From Segatella oris (GTDB lineage: Bacteria > Bacteroidota > Bacteroidia > Bacteroidales > Bacteroidaceae): a stretch of DNA of 64,000 bases. This document shows, piece after piece, positions 17,317 to 26,111 of this stretch; the stretch's first letter is position 1; every line of letters begins with the position of its first letter. Below the pieces are notes generated by a model. The model was not told the DNA's origin and did not search any database. It was given only the letters and a program-made list of their open reading frames with translations. The stretch spans positions 186,001 to 250,000 of the forward strand of contig NZ_LR134384.1 of NCBI RefSeq assembly GCF_900637655.1, read 5' to 3'. A program made the translations under genes and the position numbers.

Positions 17317-17460
17317 CTATTTTATTCTTTCCTAAAAATATTTACAAATGCTTTCGCATAACTCGCGCATTTGAAACAGGAGTCTTCCTCGCTCCAAATA
17401 CGCGCTGTATTTTGACATTTTACAACCCATTGGGTATCAAACCATTATAAAACTCAAGCC
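17317..17460 (+). repeat. Left module (L) of dispersed element, copy C
   Basis: It contains TTTACAA, CTCGCG, GAGTCTTCCTC and the core CCAAATACGCGCTGTATTT followed by TGACATTTT and a GGTATCAA motif. The same landmarks occur, on the opposite strand, at 6395-6525 and, on the same strand, at 29735-29880. It starts immediately after the second CRISPR-like repeat and leads into array C. No coding potential is seen. Confidence 0.65.
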
Positions 17461-17500
17461 AAAAAGCGATATAAAATCACGCTGAAATATGCTGTGTTTT

Positions 17501-17676
17501 GCATCAAATAGCCTTGCAATCTGCATCAAATTGTGGTGCAATCTGCATCAAATTGTGGTGCAATCTGCATCAAATCTCACGGTCATTTCAGTCACATTGC
17601 GTGGTAAAGTGACTGAAATCACGGGGGCGATTTATATCATATTATGTGGTAATCCTCACCATATCCTTTCATCATA
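17501..17676. repeat. 22-bp palindromic tandem array C (8 units, longest)
   Basis: Cores begin at 17501, 17523, 17545, 17567, 17589, 17611, 17633 and 17655. The first four carry GCATCAAAT, then CAGTCACATT, GACTGAAATC and two degenerate units. The pair CAGTCA...GACTGAA with GTGGTAAAGT between recurs in arrays A and F, so the order of unit types is partly conserved. An apparent 62-codon open frame here is only the repeat read through; 22 is not a multiple of three. Confidence 0.88.
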
Positions 17677-17714
17677 ATGACCATGTGGCAAGGTAACGGG
17701 CAAGAGATGGGAGG

Positions 17715-17955
17715 GCAACTCGGTACGAGTTGTGCTCTTGAAAGCCCCACGTTGGCAAACGAAGAGAGCCAACGTGGGGATTAAATAGACGCATGAAATA
17801 AACCCGGTACGGGTTTAGCCTTTTCTCATTCGCCACGTAATCGGAAAAAACAAAACCCGTACCGGGTTTGAAAATCACACATTATCACTCACCCGAGGTA
17901 GGCTCGTTCCTCGCCAACCACGGGCTTTCAAAAGCATAACTGCTACGCAGTTACT
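17715..17955. repeat. Hairpin-rich symmetrical palindromic element
   Basis: Outer inverted arms 17734-17756 and 17913-17935 match at 19 of 23 positions. Inside are a perfect 12-bp stem (17745-17756/17768-17779) and two 17-mers, AAACCCGGTACGGGTTT at 17800 and its exact reverse complement at 17853. Small hairpins stand at both ends (17717-17731 and 17937-17953). The layout suggests a MITE- or REP-like element. It interrupts the gap between array C and the R module, which are adjacent in copy A. Confidence 0.7.
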
Positions 17956-17968
17956 ACATGAAAAATAT

Positions 17969-18070
17969 CTCATCGCACAACACTACCTCTATTGTCATCT
18001 ATAGGCACGAAAGCCGGGATGGCCCAGCATGGCACTCATTACACAACACAACCTCAATCGTCATCGTATA
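17969..18070 (+). repeat. Imperfect 33-36-bp direct repeat
   Basis: Two copies begin CTCATCGCACAACACTACC at 17969 and CTCATTACACAACACAACC at 18035, both running on to GTCATC and a TATA stretch. The 66-bp spacing and the mismatches point to an old local duplication. No gene is present. Confidence 0.55.
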
Positions 18071-18118
18071 ATGATAGGTAATCTGTAGAACAATATATAC
18101 CCAATCATTTGACAATCT

Positions 18119-18265
18119 CTATTAAATTACAAGGCAAAAGGAAAGAACCGAGGATATCGAAACCATTAAATGGCATCATAGATGCAAAGAAAGCGGTCTT
18201 TCATTTCTATTTGGTCATGTTGAAAAGGGGCAAAAAACAGGATATAAAATTTACAAAATAAAAAC
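18119..18265 (+). repeat. Right module (R) of dispersed element, copy C
   Basis: Same landmark order as 6077-6240 on the opposite strand: AAGGCAAAAGGAAAG, an ACCAT/ATGG small stem, ATAGATGCAAAGAAAG, CATTTCTATTTGGTCATG and AAAACAGGATA. It lies about 440 bp from array C because the palindromic element and direct repeats are inserted between them. A further inverted pair (CGGAGG near 18267, CCTCCG near 18310) lies beyond it, after the GH20 stop on the minus strand. Confidence 0.7.
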
Positions 18266-18369
18266 GGAGGTTCTATGTCAACAGCCTATAGATGCGTTGA
18301 ACATGAGCCTCCGGATGAGGTTATCGGGCAACAAACTGTTGTTCTCCCGACTTCTGAAAAGAATGATGT

Positions 18370-20007
18370 TTACCAGTCAGACCTGTTGTGATTGAAACGA
18401 TTTGGCCAGAGGTGGAGTGCATAGACATAGTTGTGGAGATCATAAATCTTTGCCATGTGGTCTGCACGTTGCCTGAAGTTATTGAAATCTTTCTTATCGG
18501 TTGGCGTCCACTGTACCTCACAAAGGGCCGCCATACGGGGCAACACGGCATATTCGGCACGGTTTGGATAAGCCACATATTCGGTCCAAAGGTTTCCCTG
18601 TGCACCCAGAATATGCTTACGGGAGTCTGCAGACATCGTTGCAGGTGCAGGGTCAAGGCTGTAGACTTTCTCTACTGTGAGAAGTGCATGCTGGCCTTCC
18701 GGCTCTGTTTCCTCGTTTTTATTCTGCTTATAGTCAAAGTAACAGTATGACGTGGGGCTCATAATGACATCATGACCCAACTTCGCTCCACGCTCTCCCG
18801 GCTCGATACCACGCCAGCTCATGATAGTTGCACTCGGGTTGATATCGCCATCAAGGATTTCATCCCAACCGACAATCTCACGTCCCTTGCCGTTGATATA
18901 TTTCTCAACGCGGTTGGTAAAGTAAGCTTGCAGCTTGTTCAATTTCAAGCTATTCTCGGCAGCAACCTTCTTGCATTTAGGACATTCGCCCCAGCGTGTG
19001 GTCGGAGTTTCATCACCACCAATGTGGATATACTTGGCAGGGAAGATGTCGGCAACTTCATCAATGATATCATTGACAAACTGATAAACCTTTTCATTCC
19101 CCAAGCAGAGCACGTCCTTATAAATGCCCCAAGCGTGACCGACCTCATAAGGCCCGCCTGTACAACCAAGTTCGGGATAAGCAGCTAAGGCTGCTTTCAT
19201 GTGACCAGGCATGTCAATTTCAGGAATAACGGTGATATGACGCAGGCGTGCATACTCCACAATCTCCTTTGCCTCTTTCTGTGTATAGAAACCACCATAG
19301 GGCTGTCCGTCATCAACATCAGAGTTATGCCCCATGATTGTACCTGTGCGTTTGGAGCCAATCTCTGTCAGTTTTGGGTACTTCTTTATCTCAAGACGCC
19401 AACCCTGATCATCGGTAAGATGCCAATGGAAGACATTCATGTTGTGAAGTGCCAGTAAATCTATATATCGCTTCACGAAATCAACAGAGAAGAAATGACG
19501 TGAGCAATCAAGCATCATGCCGCGATAAGCAAAGCGAGGTGCATCGGTAATCTCTGCAGCCGGAAGCATAATAGGCTCCGCATTTGCTGCATTCATGATA
19601 GGCAATGATTTGCGAAGCGTCTGAATACCATAGAAGATACCAGCGGAAGTACGTCCGCTGATGACCACTTTCTTAGTCGAGACAGAGAGTTTGTAAGCCT
19701 CTTCTCCCTGCATTTTCGGGTCAAGCACGAGCATGATTGCCGGTGTTTTCACCTTAGCAGAGTTACTGACTGTAAGCGTCAGCCCCGTTGTTTCCTTAAT
19801 ATAGTCGCAAAGGAAACGTGCATTTTTCTGCATCAGTTCATCAGACGAGGTACAGATAATCTGTGTTGTCGGCAACAGACTGAAAGGCTTACCCTTACTC
19901 ATCGTAATCTGCTGAGGCAGCGGAATTACGTGATAGTCGGCTTCTGCTGCGCTAACCTGTAACAGAGAAGCGCAGAGAGCAACTATCATTAACATTCTTT
20001 TGTGCAT
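18370..20007 (-). CDS. GH20 beta-N-acetylhexosaminidase
   Basis: The protein is 545 residues with a signal peptide (MLMIVALCASLLQVSA; starts at 20007 or four codons later both fit). It has the GH20b domain (YHVIPLPQQI), then the barrel with MLDCSRHFFSVDFVKRYIDL, FHWHLTDDQGWRLEIKKYP, the catalytic Asp-Glu in IHIGGDETP (about residue 325), GWDEILDG and WTEYV. It ends soon after the barrel, unlike the longer GH20 at 11401, which has an added C-terminal domain. It should release terminal beta-GlcNAc or GalNAc in the periplasm. It is the last gene of the MFS-nagB-fusion-GH20 operon, 30 bp after the fusion gene. Confidence 0.92.
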   Translation of the reverse strand: MHKRMLMIVALCASLLQVSAAEADYHVIPLPQQITMSKGKPFSLLPTTQIICTSSDELMQKNARFLCDYIKETTGLTLTVSNSAKVKTPAIMLVLDPKMQGEEAYKLSVSTKKVVISGRTSAGIFYGIQTLRKSLPIMNAANAEPIMLPAAEITDAPRFAYRGMMLDCSRHFFSVDFVKRYIDLLALHNMNVFHWHLTDDQGWRLEIKKYPKLTEIGSKRTGTIMGHNSDVDDGQPYGGFYTQKEAKEIVEYARLRHITVIPEIDMPGHMKAALAAYPELGCTGGPYEVGHAWGIYKDVLCLGNEKVYQFVNDIIDEVADIFPAKYIHIGGDETPTTRWGECPKCKKVAAENSLKLNKLQAYFTNRVEKYINGKGREIVGWDEILDGDINPSATIMSWRGIEPGERGAKLGHDVIMSPTSYCYFDYKQNKNEETEPEGQHALLTVEKVYSLDPAPATMSADSRKHILGAQGNLWTEYVAYPNRAEYAVLPRMAALCEVQWTPTDKKDFNNFRQRADHMAKIYDLHNYVYALHLWPNRFNHNRSDW

Positions 20008-20037
20008 AGATAGGTTTTTAGATTGTGAATGAATTAC

Positions 20038-22026
20038 TTATATCTTATATTCTACGAAAGCTTCCATCGCCTCGTAACAAGCCAGTCCTAAATCATCATA
20101 GAGCTTGGCTGTGCCTCGGTTGCGATCTTCAGAACGCTGCCAGAAGAGGCGTTCGTCATTGCCTAAGAATGGTGCACTTTCCATCTGGCTCTGGTGCTTA
20201 AGAATGGAATTACGCTTTGCACGAAGTTCTTCCGGACTCATTGGAACACACATTTCGATATTTTCAATCTCCCATTCTGCCCATGCACCGCGATACATCC
20301 ATACTCGGCAGTCTTTCAACCACTCTGCTTTCGCCTCCTTCTCCATATCGAGAGCGGCGAGAACTGCATCAGTACACTTGCGGTGAGTGCCATGTGGATC
20401 GGCCAAATCACCAGCCACATAAATCTGGTTAGGCTTTATGGTTGAGATGAGTTTCCTGACGATATTCACATCAGCCTCACCCATGGGAAGCTTCTCTATC
20501 TTACCAGATTCGTAGAATGGCAAGTCAAGGAAGTGAACATGGTCAAGAGGAATTTGATTGAAAGTACAAGCTGTACGAGCCTCTCCACGACGGATAAGTC
20601 CCTTGATAGTACGTATGTCCTGACTGTCAATATCACCCTCTTTCTTATTCTTGAGGAATTGCTTTATCTCTTTATATTTTGATCGGATAATCTCATCCTG
20701 CTCATTACCGAAAAGCTGATTGAAGCCATTGATGAAGTGCATGAAACGTACAACTTCCTCATCACCAACAGCAATATTACCCGAAGTTTCATAAGCTACA
20801 TGCACGTCATGTCCTTGCTGTACAAGTCTACGTAGTGTGCCACCCATGGAGATTACATCGTCATCGGGGTGTGGTGAGAAGACGATTACTTTCTTTGGGA
20901 ATGGATTAGCACGCTCCGGACGATAGGTATCGTCGGCATCAGGCTTTCCTCCTGGCCATCCGGTAATCGTGTGCTGAAGGTCATTGAAAATCTTAATATT
21001 AGCATTGTAGGCCGAGCCGTAGAGAGCCAACAACTCACTCAAACCATTCTCATTATAGTCCTTATTGGTCAGTTTAAGGATTGGTTTGCCTGTAATCTGA
21101 CAAAGCCATACAAGTGCTGAACGCACCAATTTATCTGTCCATTTGCAAGATGCAACAAGCCAAGGATGCTGAATACGCGTCAGTTTAGCAGCAGCAGAGA
21201 GATCGATAACCACGTGGGCATTATTGTGAGTCTGTAGGAAAGAGGCAGGAACAGCATCTGTAATCTTACCTTCAACGGTCTCCTTAATAATGTCAGCCTT
21301 CTCTTCACCCCAAGCAGTAAGGAATATCTTGCGCGCAGAGAGAATTGTGTTGACACCCATTGTAATAGAACAAGGGGGAACAGTTTCTTGAGAACCAAAA
21401 CTCATCTTCATCTCATCGCGTGACATTTCGTCAATAAGAATGAGACGAGATGTAGAAGTGAGGCTCGACCCGGGTTCGTTAGTGGCGATATTACCCATAC
21501 GACCTATTCCCAAAAGAATAGCATCTAAACCGCCAAGGCTCTTGATGCGCTGCTCATAGAGATAACAATGCTCTTGCACATCATCCTGACTGATAGTGCC
21601 ATCTGGGGTATGGATATTCTGTTCTTCAATGTCAATATGATCTAACAGGCGTTCCTTAAGCTGATTGATGCTGCGATTAACGTTCTCAGCACTAAGTGGG
21701 AAATATTCGTAAGCATTGAAGATGATGACATTCTTAAAGCTCAGTTTCCCAGCTTGATATCTTTTAATCATCTCCTGAAAGATAGGAGTAAGCGAAGAAC
21801 CAGAGCCTACGCCCAGAACAAAGGACTCCCCTTCCTGCTGTTTACGCTTGATTTCAGCTTCCAACTGATTGACAATACTCACACTTCCCTCCTCAATCGT
21901 TGGGAAGATATCGGTCGGAACTTTCTCAAAGCGGGTGATTTCAGAACGGTCTACAGCTGTAGCTGGACGGTAAAACGCTTCAGGTGTCTGGTTAAGTACG
22001 ATTTGTGAACTTAAATTCAGTTTCAT
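20038..22026 (-). CDS. Fusion of a degenerate NagB-like domain and a PIG-L/LmbE deacetylase domain
   Basis: The protein is 662 residues, cytoplasmic. Residues 1-310 follow the glucosamine-6-phosphate deaminase fold (LGVGSGSSLTP, NEPGSSL), and residues 375-600 are PIG-L/LmbE-like with the metal motif PHPDDD (385-390) and GDLADPHGTH. Three of the four NagB catalytic residues are changed: FNMDEY is FNAYEY, and GPDGHIA is GRMGNIA. The glutamate in NEP is kept. Databases often call such proteins glucosamine-6-phosphate deaminase. From the residues, the N-terminal half may only bind sugar phosphate while the LmbE half removes an acetyl group, for example from GlcNAc 6-phosphate; this is inference. 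Its ATG overlaps the nagB stop. Confidence 0.85.
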   Translation of the reverse strand: MKLNLSSQIVLNQTPEAFYRPATAVDRSEITRFEKVPTDIFPTIEEGSVSIVNQLEAEIKRKQQEGESFVLGVGSGSSLTPIFQEMIKRYQAGKLSFKNVIIFNAYEYFPLSAENVNRSINQLKERLLDHIDIEEQNIHTPDGTISQDDVQEHCYLYEQRIKSLGGLDAILLGIGRMGNIATNEPGSSLTSTSRLILIDEMSRDEMKMSFGSQETVPPCSITMGVNTILSARKIFLTAWGEEKADIIKETVEGKITDAVPASFLQTHNNAHVVIDLSAAAKLTRIQHPWLVASCKWTDKLVRSALVWLCQITGKPILKLTNKDYNENGLSELLALYGSAYNANIKIFNDLQHTITGWPGGKPDADDTYRPERANPFPKKVIVFSPHPDDDVISMGGTLRRLVQQGHDVHVAYETSGNIAVGDEEVVRFMHFINGFNQLFGNEQDEIIRSKYKEIKQFLKNKKEGDIDSQDIRTIKGLIRRGEARTACTFNQIPLDHVHFLDLPFYESGKIEKLPMGEADVNIVRKLISTIKPNQIYVAGDLADPHGTHRKCTDAVLAALDMEKEAKAEWLKDCRVWMYRGAWAEWEIENIEMCVPMSPEELRAKRNSILKHQSQMESAPFLGNDERLFWQRSEDRNRGTAKLYDDLGLACYEAMEAFVEYKI

Positions 22027-22814
22027 TATAGGTTCTCCTTCTCTATGTTTTTAAAGTATTTGTAAGTCTCGACAGTGAGTTTATCAGTAGCAGCCTCATC
22101 ACAAACGATAATGCCATGCTCATGCATCTGCAGCGCACTGATAGTCCATTTCTGGGTTATACCACCTTCTACTGCAGCATGTAAGGCCTCGGCCTTATGG
22201 TGTCCGTTGACGAGTATCAACACTTCCTTAGCGTCCATCACTGTACCCACTCCCACGGTGAGCGCGTGTGCAGGGACTTTCATGGGGTCATTATCGAAGA
22301 AACGTGAATTGGCAATGCGCGTATCAGACGTAAGCGTCTTGATGCGTGTACGGGAACGAAGCGAAGAACCCGGCTCGTTAAAGGCGATATGTCCATCAGG
22401 ACCAATGCCACCTAAGAAGAGATCAATGCCTCCTGCCTCGCGTATCATATCCTCATAGTGCTGGCATTCAGCCTGCAAATCCTCTGCGTTTCCATTCAGA
22501 ATATGGATATTTTCTTTCGGACAGTCAATATGATTAAAGAGTTTCTCTGCCATGAAAGAGTGATAACTCTGCGGATGATCCTCTGGAAGTCCCACGTACT
22601 CATCCATGTTGAAAGTAACAACATTCTTGAAACTAACCCTTCCTTCCTTGTAAGCCTTTATCAGTTCTGCATACATTCGCTCCGGAGAAGAGCCTGTAGG
22701 CAGTCCAAGCACAAAAGGTTTTTCCTGTCCTTTGGCAGCATTAATACGTTCAATCACATAGTTAGCAGCCCACTTAGACAACTGCTCGTAGTTGGGTTCT
22801 ATGATTAATCTCAT
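22026..22814 (-). CDS. nagB: Glucosamine-6-phosphate deaminase NagB
   Basis: The protein is 262 residues, normal for NagB. All catalytic residues are present: FNMDEY (Asp71), [13 protein letters not shown] (Asp140, His142, Glu147), and the phosphate loop LGLPTGSSP. It converts glucosamine 6-phosphate to fructose 6-phosphate and ammonia in the cytoplasm, the last step of amino-sugar use before glycolysis. The stop codon overlaps the start of the fusion gene in the sequence TAATG, so translation is probably coupled. The MFS gene lies 88 bp upstream. A regulator of NagC or GntR type is not in the window. Confidence 0.95.
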   Translation of the reverse strand: MRLIIEPNYEQLSKWAANYVIERINAAKGQEKPFVLGLPTGSSPERMYAELIKAYKEGRVSFKNVVTFNMDEYVGLPEDHPQSYHSFMAEKLFNHIDCPKENIHILNGNAEDLQAECQHYEDMIREAGGIDLFLGGIGPDGHIAFNEPGSSLRSRTRIKTLTSDTRIANSRFFDNDPMKVPAHALTVGVGTVMDAKEVLILVNGHHKAEALHAAVEGGITQKWTISALQMHEHGIIVCDEAATDKLTVETYKYFKNIEKENL

Positions 22815-22902
22815 AATTTTTGGGTTTTAAAATGTTTATTTTGTTTGGGTATTTTATTCTGTCTCTTTCTCTGTTTTCATTCTATCTTCAACAGCATTAA
22901 CT

Positions 22903-24237
22903 TTATTCATTCCCTGCTGATGCCTTGATTTTCTTTGTGGCATCAGGATAAGTGAAAGGCACGAACCATGTAATCAGCAGTGCAGGAATAGTACATACCA
23001 ACACAACAAGGAAGAAATGTTGATATCCAAGCTTATCACTGATGTAACCACTCATCATACCCGGCAGCATGACTCCAAGGTTCATGATGCCACTGGCAAA
23101 GGCATAATGTGCCATTTGATGCTTGCCGGGCGCCACCTGCTGCATCATAAAAAGTGACAATCCCACAAAGCCAAAGCCATAACCGAAGTATTCCATGACA
23201 ATACCTCCACCTATCAGCCAAAGACTTTCCGGCTGATAAAGTGCCAAGAGCGTATAGGCTACAAAGGGAATATTAAATACCAATGCCAATGAGAACAAAC
23301 TCTTCTGCAATCCTCTCCACGCGATATAATAGCCTGCAAGAATGGAACCTAAGACAAAGGCTGCAGCACCGAAAGTGCCATAGTACAGTCCTATCTCTTG
23401 TTCGCTCAATCCCAAGCCTTGTTCCGCACGCGAAGCTTTCAGAAAAAGCGGTACAATCTTCATCACGAACCCTTCTGCAAAGCGATAAAGTATGATGAAG
23501 CAGATGTAATAAACGATGTGCCGTTTGGTAAAGAAATCCAAGAAAACTTCGAGCAACTCATGCAGGGAGTCATTGAGAGACACCGGCTCCTTGTCGGCTT
23601 CTCCTTTGGGGGTAGGAAGCATGAAATAGTGATAAACGCCGACAGAAACCATGATTACTGCAATAATCAGCATGATAATCATCCAAGCTTTTGTCACACC
23701 GAACAGCTTAATAAATGTACCGGCGAGATAAACCAAACCACCAGTTGCTGCAATCTTGGCTATATTGTAAAACGCTCCCTGCCAACCAATCCAGCGTGCC
23801 TGCTCCTCATTGGAGAGCACCGATATATACGTGCCGTCTGCTGCAATATCATGTGTAGCACCGCTCATCGCAATCACCGCAAGGATGGCTATCGTAATGG
23901 CAAAAAAGGAAGGCAGATGAAGCGCAAAGGAAACTAATGCAAAGAGCACACCTGTAAGCAATTGAGTGAGCACAACAAAGAACTTCTTGGTCTTATATAT
24001 CTCCAAAAATGGGCTCCATAAAGGCTTCAGCGTCCATGGAATCATAATAAGCGAGGTCCAAAAAGCAATTTGAGCGTCAGACACGCCCATTCCTTTATAC
24101 ATCAGTGCACTGACCATATTGAGTACAACGAAAGGCATACCCATGGCAAAATACAACGTTGGCACCCATGTTGCAGGGCTATGCGGTCTTCCTTGTGAAG
24201 TTGTCTTTATCGCGTGATTCTTAGCTTTTAGATCCAT
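22903..24237 (-). CDS. MFS permease, AmpG-like, probable Man-GlcNAc or amino-sugar importer
   Basis: The protein is 444 residues from the ATG at 24237 (MDLKAKNHAIK). An ATG at 24282 lies upstream of the -7 box and cannot be used from that promoter. About twelve hydrophobic helices are visible, with the N-terminal WVPTLYFAMGMPFVVLNMVSALMYKGMGVSDAQIAF pattern of AmpG-like Bacteroidetes permeases. Its place at the head of an operon with nagB, the fusion and GH20, and near GH130, suggests import of Man-GlcNAc, GlcNAc or a similar product across the inner membrane. The substrate is inferred from context only. Confidence 0.85.
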   Translation of the reverse strand: MDLKAKNHAIKTTSQGRPHSPATWVPTLYFAMGMPFVVLNMVSALMYKGMGVSDAQIAFWTSLIMIPWTLKPLWSPFLEIYKTKKFFVVLTQLLTGVLFALVSFALHLPSFFAITIAILAVIAMSGATHDIAADGTYISVLSNEEQARWIGWQGAFYNIAKIAATGGLVYLAGTFIKLFGVTKAWMIIMLIIAVIMVSVGVYHYFMLPTPKGEADKEPVSLNDSLHELLEVFLDFFTKRHIVYYICFIILYRFAEGFVMKIVPLFLKASRAEQGLGLSEQEIGLYYGTFGAAAFVLGSILAGYYIAWRGLQKSLFSLALVFNIPFVAYTLLALYQPESLWLIGGGIVMEYFGYGFGFVGLSLFMMQQVAPGKHQMAHYAFASGIMNLGVMLPGMMSGYISDKLGYQHFFLVVLVCTIPALLITWFVPFTYPDATKKIKASAGNE

Positions 24238-24269
24238 TGATAATGTTAAAGTTATGATTAAAAGGCCCC

Positions 24270-24299
24270 CAAAGATACACATTTACCTCCAAATATCAA
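24270..24299 (-). promoter_or_regulatory. Promoter for the MFS-nagB-fusion-GH20 operon
   Basis: On the minus strand TTG is followed by 19 bp and TATCTTTG (24277-24270), 33 bp before the ATG at 24237. Together with the opposite promoter at 24463-24494 it accounts for the roughly 300-bp divergent gap between the MFS and fucosidase genes, which otherwise shows only A/T-rich sequence. Confidence 0.65.
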
Positions 24300-24462
24300 T
24301 ATATTTAACTTTAATTTACTACCTTAGACTATAAAGTATTTTCTGCCTTGCACATCATTTCATTGCCGAAAATAGAAGTCATATTTCATCTTTGAATGGA
24401 TACTTTACAATATCCATATTTATGATTTACAAAGCCTAAACCTACTTTTTATGGCCTCGATA

Positions 24463-24494
24463 TTTGCCATTCTCGGCAGAAAATTATAAATTTG
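24463..24494 (+). promoter_or_regulatory. Promoter for the GH29 fucosidase gene
   Basis: TTTG (24463-24466), 20 bp, then TAAATTTG (24487-24494) followed by C is a full match to the Bacteroidetes consensus. The ATG is at 24541. Confidence 0.8.
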
Positions 24495-24540
24495 CGCCAT
24501 ATTATCAAACAATACTAACTAACCGTCATTATCTAAATTT

Positions 24541-26085
24541 ATGAGGATTGAAGCTTATTCTCAGTTTATAAAGTCTGCAATTGCAACATTTTGCCTGCTG
24601 TTCGTGCCCTCTCTCCAATCTTCTTTCCATGCACAGGAGAATAATATTGTCGTCATCAAACCAACGGATACTCCCGCTGATATTGTCAGAAAAGCAGCCC
24701 ACGTGGTACCTTCTGCACGGCAATTCAATTGGCAACGTCAAGAACTCACAGCATTCTTACACTTTGGCGTAAACACTTACACCGGCAAAGAATGGGGTGA
24801 CGGAACGGAATCCGAGGCAATCTTCAATCCCACAGCACTTGATGCAGACCAATGGATACGTGAATTGAAAGCTACGGGCTTCAAGTGTGCCATTCTTACT
24901 TGCAAACATCATGACGGTTTCTGCTTGTGGCCATCGGCCTATACAGAGCACAGCGTGAAATATTCTCCATGGAAGAATGGTATGGGGGATGTAGTTCGCG
25001 AGGTGAGTGAGGCATGCCAAAAGTATGGTATGGCATTTGGCGTTTATCTTTCTCCATGGGACCGCAACTCCAAACTTTATGGAACAGAAGCCTATAATGA
25101 TTATTTCGTAAACCAACTTACAGAACTTCTCACGCAATATGGCAAGGTAAGCGAAGTATGGTTTGACGGTGCCTGTGGTGAAGGAGCGAACGGAAAGAAG
25201 CAAGAATATGATTTCGTTCGTTGGTATGAGCTTATCCGTAAACTTCAACCCGAAGCTGTAATTGCTGTCATGGGGCCTGATGTCCGCTGGGTTGGAACAG
25301 AGACAGGGCGTGGCCGTACTACAGAATGGAGCGTTGTTCCTAAAGACAATCTCAACCAAGAGGCTATCGCACAGAACTCACAAAAAGAGGTATTGACACA
25401 GCCTGTTGGTGATATGAAGGGGCAAGACCTCGGTAGCAGAAAGATTATAGAAAAGGCAAAATCACTCATTTGGTATCCTGCAGAGATTGATGTTTCTATC
25501 CGCCCGGGGTGGTTTTATCATGAAAGCCAAGACCATCAGGTTAAAACGCCAAAAGAATTAATAGACATCTATTTCACGTCTGTGGGCATGAATGGTGTTC
25601 TTTTGCTAAATCTACCGCCAAACAAAGAAGGTAAATTAGCCGAGGCTGATATCCAAAGCCTGCGCGGTTTCCGTCAGTTGTATGATGCCACATTTACAGA
25701 AAATCTGCTTTCCAATGCCAAAATCACATGTAAAGTGTCTGAGGGAAAGCCCCGTAATATCATAGACAACAATTATGACACCTCCGTTTTACCAAATATG
25801 AAAACAGGAGAAGCGGTCTTCCTCTTTAAGTTAAAGCAGCCAGTAACATTCAATGTACTTTCTGTTCAGGAAGACATTCGTAAGGGGCAACGCGTAGAAG
25901 CATTCACACTTGAAGTGAAAGACGTACATGGAAAGTGGCAGAAAGCAACCGAAGGGACTACCATCGGGCACAAACGCCTATTGAAATTTCCGCTTCAGAC
26001 AGCAAAGGAAGTGAGGCTTACTGTCCAGCAAGTGCGCGCTGTTCCGGCGATTGCAGAGATTGGTTTGTACCACCTTAAGGAATAG
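24541..26085 (+). CDS. GH29 alpha-L-fucosidase
   Basis: The protein is 514 residues with a signal peptide ending near SSFHAQ. GH29 features are FLHFGVNTYTGKEWGDGTE, AILTCKHHDGFCLWPS, SPWDRN and VWFDGACGEG, where Asp209 is the expected nucleophile. The C-terminal 130 residues look like an F5/8-type carbohydrate-binding sandwich (PRNIIDNNYDTS, VLSVQEDIRKGQRVEAF). The active-site region resembles the GH29-B group that removes alpha-1,3/4-linked fucose, for example from Lewis-type antennae or core alpha-1,3 fucose. It is divergent from the MFS operon and upstream of the transglutaminase-like gene, so defucosylation of N-glycans is the likely job. Confidence 0.92.
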   Translation: MRIEAYSQFIKSAIATFCLLFVPSLQSSFHAQENNIVVIKPTDTPADIVRKAAHVVPSARQFNWQRQELTAFLHFGVNTYTGKEWGDGTESEAIFNPTALDADQWIRELKATGFKCAILTCKHHDGFCLWPSAYTEHSVKYSPWKNGMGDVVREVSEACQKYGMAFGVYLSPWDRNSKLYGTEAYNDYFVNQLTELLTQYGKVSEVWFDGACGEGANGKKQEYDFVRWYELIRKLQPEAVIAVMGPDVRWVGTETGRGRTTEWSVVPKDNLNQEAIAQNSQKEVLTQPVGDMKGQDLGSRKIIEKAKSLIWYPAEIDVSIRPGWFYHESQDHQVKTPKELIDIYFTSVGMNGVLLLNLPPNKEGKLAEADIQSLRGFRQLYDATFTENLLSNAKITCKVSEGKPRNIIDNNYDTSVLPNMKTGEAVFLFKLKQPVTFNVLSVQEDIRKGQRVEAFTLEVKDVHGKWQKATEGTTIGHKRLLKFPLQTAKEVRLTVQQVRAVPAIAEIGLYHLKE

Positions 26086-26094
26086 AAATTTACA

Positions 26095-26111
26095 CCTTAT
26101 TATATATAAGG
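26095..26111 (+). terminator. Weak hairpin after the fucosidase gene
   Basis: CCTTAT-TATAT-ATAAGG lies 10 bp after the stop and is followed by a pyrimidine-rich AGTCTCTTT. The stem is short. The rest of the gap to 26279 has further small inverted repeats (CAATATT/AATATTG, 26188-26208) and no recognisable TAnnTTTG box. Confidence 0.35.

Noticed and set aside
17501..17676. The 22-bp arrays as CRISPR arrays
   Set aside because: There are no unique spacers; the full 22-bp period is repeat sequence and units vary too much.
17489..17677. A 62-codon open frame over array C
   Set aside because: It is only the 22-bp repeat read through; 22 is not a multiple of three and the array has no coding constraint.
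17672..17878. A 68-codon minus-strand open frame in the palindromic element
   Set aside because: The codons come from nested inverted repeats, and no start signals or known domain are present.
18321..18656. A possible frameshifted extension of the GH20 gene
   Set aside because: The GH20 reading frame is complete and ends naturally at 18370; the overlapping frame has no family resemblance.
24238..24282. Upstream ATG (24282) for the MFS gene
   Set aside because: It lies upstream of the TATCTTTG box, so it would not be in the transcript.
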